A program made the position numbers and the translations under genes. The notes below the pieces were generated by a model. It saw nothing but the letters and a program-made list of their open reading frames with translations. It was not told the origin of the DNA and searched no databases. A stretch of DNA of 64,000 nucleotides from Apostichopus japonicus (Eukaryota; Echinodermata; Holothuroidea; Aspidochirotida; Stichopodidae). Numbering within the stretch: position 1 is the first letter of the stretch; each line of letters begins with the position of its first letter. The DNA lies in assembly GCF_037975245.1 (NCBI RefSeq), contig NC_092569.1, positions 31,006,668 to 31,070,667 of the forward strand, in the 5' to 3' direction. Below are positions 14,822 through 27,300 of the stretch, in pieces.

Positions 14822-15333
14822 CTATTTTGATCTTTGAACAGAACGAATTTTCATTGTTGTTGTCGTTATCCCGCAATCAGATCCGTGAAGATTTATCCAG
14901 AAAATACCGCGGTAATCGTTGTACGAGTAGTCACCGTTAAGATTGGAGTAGCCACATGAATAGAAAGTTGTCTCATGGACCGGGTTTTTGTTTTTGCAGC
15001 ATCTGTAATCGTTAATACCGCTACAGCCATCGCAATCATAGCATTTATAATGTGGACGATAATTGCGGTAATAACAAGAGTAAAAAGAATAACAATAATA
15101 ATAATAATAATAAGTACAGTAATAGTAGCAGCCACAGTTAGAGTACTCGTAGTCGCCTGTAGCTACGCGGTTGCTAAATGAGTAGCAGTTGCTGGTAGAG
15201 CCCGTATTACTATCGTCAGGATACCACCAGCCACCTCGGTGTTTTTCTGCGCAATCGAAGGTACTCGACCCATCATTGTCTTGATCGTGCGTACTAAATC
15301 GATATCCTGAATTTGCTGCCATTGCGTTATTAC
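14822..15333 (-). CDS. Gene 1 exon 10: FReD C-terminal part with Tyr/Cys-rich insertion
   Basis: Acceptor CAG sits at the right end and the stop TAG is 14822-14824. The exon enters in phase 1 (two bases complete a Gly codon). It opens with the FReD calcium-site region (FSTHDQDND) and CAEKHRGGWWY. The next 88 residues carry many Cys and Tyr, including a run of six Tyr and a CYDCDGCSG segment, before the ordinary FReD end (CGYSNLNGDY, then WINLHGSDCGITTTTMKIR). The Tyr run is encoded by a TAT repeat (plus strand ATA repeat at about 15098-15115). An unbroken exon with conserved flanks argues that the insertion is translated. Confidence 0.85.
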
Positions 15334-18300
15334 CTGGAAGGAAATAAAGAAATACTTAATGAAGTTATATTTTAATCAAGTCTTGTTATTTGCATACTGG
15401 ACGTTATTAAACTACCGGGTTTAGTTTGCTGTAATTGTCGGTTGGTAGTGCGTTTGTTGTTGTGTTAGTTCATGTTTGGATTTGACTTTAATTTAATTTT
15501 TTTATATAGAAGTTCTTGAGCTTTCCCAAATAGGTGTCAATTTCCAGTGGAGAGCTTTCAATTTTGACGATTTTCTTTGGGAACCTTAGTTTTTTAATCG
15601 TTCAAAAGTAAATAATATATATTTGATATAAATAGTAAACGTTATGGTACTTTTCAATTTTGTGACGAATATCATTTAGTAAAGCGTTTAAAGGTAAATT
15701 GTGTCATGAGTAGAAATGTAAACAGCAAATTCTTTGTAGTACTCAATTTCTGACAAATGAAATGTGTAGTTTTGCTTTTTAAACTACTAGGTTTTCAAAT
15801 AAGAAGAAAAACATGTAAACATGTGAACATGAAAACATGTGTTGGAATTTCTCATCTTTGTCACCATCATCTTTGTGGAACGTCTTATCTTGCATCTGAC
15901 GTTTTTACATCCTTTTGATCATTAAAAAATAATAAGATACCTACATTTATTATTATACATTTATACATATAAGAAATAAGGCAGGTAGTGCCATTTGGAA
16001 ATGTAAAACATACAATTTTCTTGACTGATCTCTCACAAAAACGTCCGAATTATTTGATATTTTCTATTACCATTGTGATATGATAGGCCTCTTGATAATT
16101 CCATGAACAAATATTCAATGGTCTAATGAAACTTAATTTGTTTCTCTTTTAAAAACGGTAAAGCCATATTTCATGATATTTCTAGGTTCCCATGATAGTT
16201 ATTTTGCCTTTCTTTTCTAAGATTGACAAAGTCTATATGAAAGTGCAAGGTCTAGTACATACCTAAGTATCTATACTATATTTGTAACATGACCTGAGTA
16301 TATGTACGAGTGTAATTCCTAGAGTGTGATTACAACTACAGGTAGTTATGTTAGAATAATATTATGTAATAACTAAAAGTCTGCGTATGATTGACATTTA
16401 GCACAATACATACCAGCATTTCCATTGTAGCCATCCAATGACAGTTGGTATTTGTCTCTCTCGTTACTGATACTGAAAGATGAATAACGGGTGTGGTATG
16501 TTGATCCTTCCGTGTTTGTCTTTTCTATTAGGAGTTGGTAGTTTTTTTGATTTGTCAATTTGTATATTTTATCGTTGCCAATCCAATGATTTCCTGTGAG
16601 ACTTCCAAACCCGTTTTTGTACTCATTCCAGTTTCGATAAAAGCTGACGGATCTACTTGTACGTCGTTGCAAAATCTGTAAAGAGAATCACTTAGTTTAT
16701 ATATGAAAAGTAAGTAATGTATGAAATATCACATTGTACTACAATAAGCAAGATAAATTAATTGGTGAAGGTCAATAATCCGATTTGTTTTAAACTGAAA
16801 GGAAGATGGATCATTTAATTAAATAATTGAATGATTTACTTCAAATGTTAGTCAACGAAGTCCTGTCATATAAGAAAACAAGTTTAACATGGGAAAGCTA
16901 TTGATTGCCAATGGCTAAACTTACTGTCCATCCTCCACTAGAAAATTCACAAAAAACTTCAAACCCGGAGCTTCCAGCGGGATAAATGGTATATTTTCCG
17001 TTATTTCTTCTACCCGCTGTGTGAAGATCAGAACAATCTCTCGGTCCACTGCGGGTACATGTAGCACCATCACCTTCAAACCATTCGTTACAGTAACATC
17101 TACGGATATCATTCCGCTCCTCGCAGGTTGCGTCTGCACTACAACTGTACCTCTCACTTGTTAGTACGTTACTGTTGCAAGTAATCCGTAAGGAACAGTC
17201 AGAATTTATGTATGATTCACCTTCCTGGAAAGATAAATGTTAAACGACATATTCCAAATATAGTAAAATATATGTTAATTTGTTACATTTTTAACGACTT
17301 TTGATGACACACTGGATTAAAACTAATATACGGTCATAAGCGTTTTAAAGATATTAGGTAACGTTCATCGTTCTGAATGTATCATAATTGCGTTGCCATA
17401 TCTATGTATTTTCGCTAGGTCTAAATGAATTACAGGCAAAGAATTTAAGATACCCTAAACGATTCGTACTGACCCTTACTACACTTCCTTTGGCAGCAAC
17501 GAAGCAGTTGTGAGTGCACGTCACTCCGTCACCTTGGTAGTTTTGATTGCAGTAACATTTACGGACACCGTTCCTCTCATCACAGGTTGCATGATCACTA
17601 CACTGGTAACTCGCCTCTATTATCTGGTTGTTGCTACAAGTTGATCTTCGTGTACATCTTGAATTGATGTGAAACTCGCCTTCCTAATATAAGATATTCA
17701 GTGAGAAAAATATAATAATAAAGGAATTTTGGATTTGCGGTTGTCACAGTGAAAGGTACAGAATTGCAAGATTGGCTGGCCAATTTCATTTTTTTCTGGC
17801 AAAGGGTATCAACTTTTAAGAAAGTTTAATGCGGTCTTTGCAGCCAACTCTGGTGTTGGGGGCCTAGGGATTTAAAATTATTTTTTGTTTAAAGTAGCTG
17901 TCAAATGTTGCATTCCGTGAAGGTTTATTGCCACTAAAAACTTAACTTAAAATACGTTTGAAACGCACTATTTAGGTAAGAAGTACCCAATAATATTGTT
18001 TAAGGTTTATAAAGGAATGCACACCCGTAGAAGTAGTATTATGCTTCTGACTAAATGTAAAACATCCCTCGACTGACACTTTTGCCTGGCCTGTCGAATA
18101 AAATGGGATCCAAGGTCCCTGCCTAACCACGATGCGCTCGCCACACGGTTATCTTTAAATGTAATGCGATACTTGACAAGTTTATATAGTAAATGTTTGC
18201 ATGAAATAATATGAACAATGAATTAAGAGCTAAGCATTTTAAATGGCATGAAAGAACTGTACTGACCCTTAAAACATTTCTTTTGGCAGCAACGAAGCAG

Positions 18301-21300
18301 TTGTGGGTGCACGTCACTCCGTCACCTTGGTAGTTTTGATTGCAGTAACATTTACGGACACCGTTCCTCTCATCACAGGTTGCGTGATCACTACACTGGT
18401 ATCTCGCGTCTATAATCTTGCTGTTCCTACAAGTTGATCTTCGTGTACATCTTGAACTGACGTAAAACTCGCCTTCCAAATTTAAGATATTCAGCAGAAA
18501 CAAATACATCTGTAAATGTATTCTGTAATGTATTGCGATAATCGACAAGTTTAACAGTCAGGATTAATGTAAGTTACATGCTCCTGGAAATGATAAATGT
18601 TAAACAATATATTCCAGTGAAATTAAAATGATAATTTGGTACAACGCTTGATGACGATGTTTGAGTAAAACTGAATTTCTACTATTAAATGGTCGTGTGC
18701 GTTTTATATATTTTAGGTAAAGTTTTTTATTCAGGGTGTAGTTGCTTTGGATGCCTTATTTTGCTAGGTCTCAATTAGAGGACTTTTGCAAGAACATGTA
18801 AAACCGAAATAGGGGGACAATCAATATCATCAATAATAATGAGAATTAATAACAGATATAATAAAGAGTAAGGTCAATCAATTGAAATCCAAGATTTTAA
18901 GTTACAGTGTACTGTTTATGTTATATATTAAGAGTTGTGAACGGCATCATATAAACTTACTGCTAATACGACGCCTTCCCCTTGGACGAAACAGCCACAT
19001 TGCTCCATAGGTATGCAGCTATCTCCAAAAATCATGTGGTTTTCTGGACAAAGACATCTCTCTGGTTCCGCTGGATCCGGTATGACACAATTATTCGGAT
19101 TCTCACAAGTTCTTTCACATGTATTATCATAATTATCCTTGTTGGACGAGCACCAGGCAATGGGTAAATCTGGTAAAATTGAAACCGCCACAATTTAATC
19201 CTAGCTTGAAGTGTTAACTCACTTTTATTACATTATCGAATCATCGGAACACTTGCTGATTGTTAACATAGGATCAAATGTTAGCCGCATTTTTTATTGT
19301 TTAGACTCTGTTACGACATTACGTTATTAGCGAATCATGTTACCATCGTAATGCTCTGGCCGCTCGGAACCTTTGTTGATTGTTAACATAGGATTAAATG
19401 TAAGCCGGATTTGTAATTGTTAAGGCTCATTCAACTTATAATCATTTATGTTACATACAAAAAGAATATAACATTTTCAAGTATTCGACTATGGGAATCA
19501 ATCAATATAATTGTGTATGATATACATCTATTCCATTGAAACCTTTCTATAAAATGCTTCAATTTCCGTTTTGAGTACATAGATATGGAGAAAATAATTT
19601 AAAAAAATGTCTAACCTGTTATTCCTTTGACATCACCAAGACTTGTTATAGAATAATTGCCCCATTCATCTGCAATGCGAAAGTTGTCGTATGTCAAGGA
19701 AAATGACTGGCCTGGATAATTCTCTAGCTCGATGCGCAGCTGGTAATTCTTTTGATTGATCAAGTGAGCTAACTTTTCATTACCAATCAGAAATTCACTG
19801 CCTAAGAAACCAATACCGTTTTTGTATTCATCCCAGGTTCGATTAAAACCGATGGATCCATCAACACTTCGTTGTATGACCTGAAGAATTCAAAAGATAG
19901 GTATACAACTAACGGATAGAATTCATTATCTTATGATTAACCTTATAGGCACTCTTTGCGGCTCACATCAAGAAATACGAATAGGATAGAACAGATTTGT
20001 GATGTTGCGTTATAGGTCTTTATACATATTTAGATCACAATCATAGTTGTGCACAGAATACAAGTTTTCTTATCGTACTAAAATTCAATGTAATTATACT
20101 GAGTAGTTTTGTTTCCGATATTAGGTTTCAAATATTCATACATCGTACAAAATATATCATCCGACACTCTTTAAAACGAAAATGTGTCTTCGAGAGTAAC
20201 GTCTGTGATTGTAAGTGTACACGTCTTGAAATATATTACTTACTGTCCAACCTCCAGATGTAGTGTTGTGATCACAATATGTCTGAAATGGTTCCGGATA
20301 CTGGTCAGGCTTAATCAGGTATATACCGGATTTGGCGTTGTTAGGAGAGCATTGGTTAAGTACTTCATGACAATCCCTTGGATACTCCGGAGTTTGGAAT
20401 AGAAAATACTGCAAGTCTAGCACCAAGATAATGTAAAGAAGAAGATGAGAACAAATCGTAAAACTGTTGCAGATACACGTCCATATGTAAAGAATTATTT
20501 CGAGAGAAATATAATATATGGCTACATCGCAATAGTTTTGTTTAAAAACACAGTAAATAAGACGTGGTAATTACTATGAATCAACAGAAAATGTATTCAA
20601 TCATTTAGGCTAATATTCATGGAGGCTAATATAAGCAAGTATATTTTATTTGAAATGAAACTCTAACGCAAAGAACTACCGTGACTCTGTGGCGACATGG
20701 TCATAGAAGCAAACATGATAAGTGATAGCTTTCCTCGACATGAAGGTATAATTTGGCTCTATTTTCACCTGACAACAATCTAACGTTCATCAGCACTGAC
20801 CGGAGATTTGAAAGTGCCAAATTTTTGAACGAGCTTACAGTATGTAAAGTCTAAACAAAGTGCGGGTTTTGTCCCTTCTGTTATTGTTACTTGATATTTA
20901 GCCTCTGAAGAGTATCCTGCTAGGATCGAAACGTCAGGCCAACTTACTTTGCACAAATGACGAACAAGTATGAGTACATATAATCGGAACTATCTTTATT
21001 GCTTGAAATAAAAATTAACTAAAGACTTGGCTTCTTTTTGTTTTAATTAACCCCAATCAGCGCTAAAAATACTTCAATACACAGTACAAGGAAATTATTG
21101 AGAATTGTAAATCATTATTTATCTTACAAATTGAAATAGGAGAAAGTACCAAATATGAAGTACATCTAGATGGTTCCTTTCTAAATTTAACTTTGTTTCC
21201 GAATTATGATTTAGATAACAAACTTATGTTAATTGTTTAGTTTTCAGTAGTTTATATTAACCGTTACCCTTACAGAACGAAAACTTACTTGAATCGTTGA

Positions 21301-24300
21301 CTCTTGTGCTTGACGATATCTGATGTAACAAAAAATTAAAGGAAATGTACGATTAAGCAAAGTACATTCTGAAGAAACAATATCGAGTTAAGAAGGTTGT
21401 ACGAAGGTCAATGTATCACAAAAAAAACAGAACATATGCCTATCTATTACACCTTCATTTTAACAGATACTATCATTTTAAGTTTAAATATACAAAACAG
21501 AATTGTATAGCCTATTAAAATAAAATCTGATTTCGCTTTTGATTCAAATAAATGAACTATTTCCAACTTGTCAATTATTATAGAAAAAGATGATAAGAAC
21601 GGAAAGAAAATTTCACATTCCAATATCTAAGCAGTAATAAAATATTTCACAATCTTAATGTTTCTTTCACATTGATTTTACTGCTTATAAGCATAGCTAA
21701 TATTGAAAGTAGGTTTTATTGAATAGCTTAAATTGTTTGAAAATATGATTATAACTATGTTTGCATGTCTTCTAATACTTCTTATTTATCATTACTATAC
21801 ATAAAACAATCATAAGTCACCAAACACTAACTTAATTAAACGATCATAACTACGATAAGCAGATGAAAGTAATAATTCCCTGTGCATTATGCTAATCTAA
21901 ATGTGAATGACATTTTATCTGAGAAAGCGAAAAAAAAACTTACAATATATTATTGAAAGAAAATTAAAAGTACAAACATCAGCATTATCCATGGATTAAA
22001 AACAAATTGAAACCTTACCCACGTCCTTAAAAATACATGTATCCGACTGTAAATTGTTCGCATGATATATTTTGTTTTGCAGTAATGAATGTTGTTAATT
22101 GCAGATGTGTTGTGAAATATAAAAGAAAAATAGTTGATATCATTAGGCTTTTATCAATATAAAAAACCTTGAAGGCCGCCAAGGTTGTTTGGCACGCTCC
22201 CAGGTTGCATATTATTGACCAAAAGCGGTAATTGTCACCTTTTTACTTTTTCACATACTAAGAACATCTCTTAAAAACGGTGATTTTAAGATTTATGACG
22301 TTTTGCAATGTGGTCGTGTCCCTCATACGCTTCCGTAACCTATTACCAAAAAATGAAAAGGTCTCTATTATGCAGAAACGATGCAATTCAAGAATTCAAC
22401 GTTTTTTGTTTGGAAATTTAAGTAAAAAAAAAGAAATAATTGCAGAAATCTCGAACTATTTGCAAACGTATTCTAGTTACAATATTCATCAAATTGTATT
22501 CTATTTTTACAATGAGACACTTTATTCTGAGCTTCTTGAAAAGAAATGAAGAAAATTCATGATCCGTAAATCTTTGATCTCCTAGTGGTGTTCGTATAGT
22601 AAGAGTATTGTTTGTTTCGATACGTACAAACCACTTGATTGACTTGGACAAGCATCAACAACACAATATATCTTTTTTGTCTTCAACATCACAAAACACG
22701 TATACGTTTTACGCCATAGCTACTGAAGCTAATTGTCAACATTCGTTCGCCTGAAAGCTACAACTGCTACAACAACTTTTTGCGACAACAACTTTTTGCT
22801 GATAGAAAATATGTCGATATTTTTAGAAATATTGTACTCAGAACGTATGCAATAAGTAAGGCTTTCAATGTACACACATTATGCAGAGTTATCTGTAACC
22901 TACAAAAACATTGTTAAAGTAATATTTTATATTTTTATAAATAAAAAAAAACAAGTTTAAGATCGGAGTTGAAAATATTTGGGCAAAGCTTAACACATGT
23001 ATGACGATTCACGCTCAATCAAAATAACCTCATGTATAGCAAAAGACAAGTTAGCGTATCCATAAAGAAAACTGTTTTTATTACCCTTTGTCTACATCAG
23101 CAAAAACGGATACTCTTTTGGCAACTTTACGTTTACTGTATCTATTTAAGACAGAACACCATTCCTGAAAGCCCCACAACATCCCCGTGAACCCAGCTCT
23201 CATGAAAACACATACTTCCTCATAAAAAAACGTACATGAGTATTTTCTTTTTACCTATGGTTGGCGTAATTCTCTGAAGTATCCTAAATCAAGGATAACA
23301 CATAATATCATAACGACACATATTTTTGTTTTCTTCCCTTGATATAAAAGGAAGTGTCATTTGACGCCTGTACGCAAAGCTTTGTATGAAAGAAAGTAAG
23401 ATACTACGTTGAAGGAGGAAATAATTGCATAAATGCACGATCCGTCTAATTCAGTAAGACATCACATATATCCTATTGAATATAACATATTAGAATTAGT
23501 TAGTATTTTATTTGTGCATTGGTTCACGACAACTCTTATATGGTTTACATGTGCTGAGATTATCCGATAATTCGTCAATTAAGTATGTTGGGAGAAATAA
23601 GCTAATGATATACCAGTCGTGCAAAAATTCTTCTTCAAAACGATATTTTTGCAAGAGTAGTTATGAAAATATATAAGTGCCTAAGTAAACGATATCTGTT
23701 AACTTTAAATGAAATGATAGGTAAATGTTCAACTAACACATCAAATTTCAAATATGATACAGTAAAGTTATATCCATTTTGAAATTTTTTGACAATCAAC
23801 ATCATCTAGATTCTCTCAAAACAACACGAGTTTGAATAATAGCCGTTCTTGTCTACGTGATCACGTGTTGTATGGTAACATTTTCAATATAATTTTTTTA
23901 ATTATAGACTTTGCAAGCAAGAAACGAGGAAATGATGGATACAAGGCCTGTCTTCTCGACAACGTGGCAAAAAAGCTCTGAATCATAAATTCAAAACTTT
24001 CTACAGTTTTGTTCTTTAAAGAAACAGAATCAGGAACTTTACAACGGAAACGCACAGCGAGAAGGCTTACGCATTTATTTCTTGTTTTGTCTGGGAGGAT
24101 TGAGTAATGTTAATAAACAAGTCTGTTTTACTATTCTCCTTTATCTTGACATTGGTTTGGTACAATTAAAACAAAAATCTTAGCATGAATCTTTTTTTAC
24201 GATTGAGGGTTAGTAGACGATCTTCTTGATATAATATGCAAAATTTCAAAACTAACAACGTTTCACATTGACTTTTTTATTATACTTTATTCTTAATTTC

Positions 24301-27300
24301 TTTTCACTTTTCATAACATTAAGGTTATTATTTTTATTCTAATGCGGCGTTTCGTGCAAACTTCTTACAAATATGTTGGCTATTAAAATATTTCAATTAA
24401 GTTGATGATTATTACATTGACATGCGTCAAAATCATCCCTATGATAAACACACATGACCGAATCGAACACATTATTAACAGATGCATGTGTTATACGATG
24501 CTATGACCGTCAGAAGGAAAACAAGACATTGGAGAACAAACAGTGTTACCTTAATCCGCACAATCGTAAGGGGAACGATTGAAATTTAGGGGTTGATACA
24601 TTTTAAGAAGGAACAATAACATTGATATTGCTGGGTCATGAAAAGAAAACTTCAAGACAAAATACAGAAATATTAAAATAAACATTTTGTACATAAAACT
24701 GTTGGAGACGGGGGTTACTTGGCTTACAAATATCGGTTGCCAATTTACCTGTATCAACTATAAGGTGTTTTGGGGATGTTTGGCAAATAATTGTTGATCG
24801 TTTTAAGATACATTCTGTTTCCTCTTCTGTATTTGCATGATGAACTGATCAATATATATTCGTACGTAGGCCTACGGGGCTGTATTGAAGAGTGCGTTAC
24901 ATTAATGCGTTTAAGGTGTTATGTTTTACAGATACCTGCCCAGCGAGCAAATTTCCAAGTTATTGTCAGATATACAGTATGATACTTAACATAGTAACAC
25001 TTTTGAAAACGAGAATTTGAAAGTGCTTGGAATGCTCTCATGTTGAATTGATCTATTAATGTTTTTGTAGTTTAAAATTGATTTTTAAATGTTGCGCACA
25101 TAAACTGTTACAATACTGAGGTTTTCTTAGCTCGTCTTGAAAAAAAAAAAATCAGCCATATTGTGTAAAGCTGCCATTTGTATGCACACGAAAAACCATC
25201 GATACTTTATGTTGACACATTAAATGTTTTTGTATTAGGAATGATGCTTCTTTCGAATATTAAATCCAACAGATTGATCATATCGGTATAAAGTTGTAAA
25301 TATAGTAATTTGGATATTAAACTTATTCAAAAGTTTATTTATCATGTCCGTATGAATATTATTATTTTTTTTTAAATAAAAAGCTGAACTTGATCTTTTT
25401 TATCATAATAGTTTGGCAGTGGTTTTGACAGAGAAATACATTTTGTATTCGGAAAATATGAATACTTTTATGAATTGACAGAAAAAAATTGTCATCGTGA
25501 AGGAACAACTTCGCGAGTTGTGTAATGATATTGTTACTTGTTGTATACATTATCATATTTAATTTCATGCGAGATGTTCTTTGATAAACAAATTACTAGT
25601 TCGCAAGTTATTCATAACGTTATTTTTATTAGCTTAGGTTAATGGATACTTAATCATATGTAGGGGTTTCGAAACCTATATGCTCTCGTTACAAGAACGT
25701 TTAAGCTTCTTGTAAAGCAATTTATAGAGTTTCTGTATATATCCATTTTGAAAATTCTTGTCAATTAAACCTCGTCTAGACTCACTAAAACAACACGATT
25801 TTGAATAATAACCGTTCTTGTCCACGTGATCACGTGTTGCATGGTAACATTTTAAATATTTTTAATTACAGACTTTGCTAGGAAGAACGAGGAAATGATG
25901 GATACAAGCCTGTCTTGTCGACAACGGGGCAAGAAATCTCTAAATCATAAATTATAACATTTCTACAGTTTTGTTCTTTTGAAAAACAGAATCAGGAACT
26001 TTACAACGGAAGCGAACAGCGAGAAGATATATACATTTATTTATGTTTTGTCTGGGTTGATTAAGTAATGTTAATAAACCCTTTTTTTGTTACTATTCTC
26101 CTTTTAATTGACATTGGTTTGGTACAACTTTAAATAAAAATATTCTTAGCATGAAACTTGTTTTTTATTGTCGGTTAGTAGACGCTCTTTCTGATGCTAC
26201 AGGTACAATTTCAGAACTTAGAACTTTTCACATTATGTTTTTATGTACTTAATATCCTATCACTTTTCATAACATTTGGTCTATAATTATCGTATTTTAA
26301 TTTTTTTCTTAAAGCAGCGTTTCGTGCAAAATTCTTACAAATATGTCGAATATTTAAATATTTACATTTAGTTGATGATTATTACATTGACATGAGTTAA
26401 AAATCATTCCTATGATTAACGCACATGACCGAATCAAATACATTTTTAACATATACATGTGTAATACGATGCTATGACCGCCAGAGGGAAAACAAAACAT
26501 TGGAGAACATACAGTGTTAATTTAACCCGCAAATTAGTAAGGGGAACGATTGGAATTAGGAGGTTGATACATTTTAAGAAGGAATATTAGGATTGACATT
26601 GCTTGGTCATAAAAAAAAAATGTTTCAAGACAAAATACAGAATTATTAAGATAAACATTTTGTACATAACAATAATGGAGACGATATTTGGATTTTAAAT
26701 ATTGGTTGCCAAATTACCTGTATCGAATATAAGGTGTTTTGGGGATGTTTGGCTAATAAGTGTTGATCATTTTAAGATACAATCTGTTCCTCTTGGGTAT
26801 TTGCATGATGGACTGATCATATATATTCGTACGTACTTGCCTGTATTGAAACGTGTGTTACATTAATGCGTTGGTTGTGTAATGTTTTACAGATACCTGC
26901 CAATGAGCAAATTTCCAAGTTGTTGTCAGTTGTATATTGTAATACTAAACATATTAACAATTTTGTGAAAAGCTAATTTGAAAGTGCTTGGATTGCTCTA
27001 ATGTTAACTGTTACAATACTGAGGTTTTCTTAGCTCAAAAAAATATACATTTCTGCTATACTGCGTAAAGCTGCCATTTTTATGTACACGAGAAACCTAT
27101 CAATACTTTAATTTTGACATATAAAACTTCTGTGTATTAGGAATTATTTCTTTTCGAATACTAAATCCAACAGATTAATGATATCAGTATAACGTTATAA
27201 ATAGAGCAATTTAGATATTAAACTTATTCAAAAGTTTAATTATCATTTCCGTATGCATATTTGTTCTTTTAGAAAATCAAAAGCTTAACTTTATTTATGT

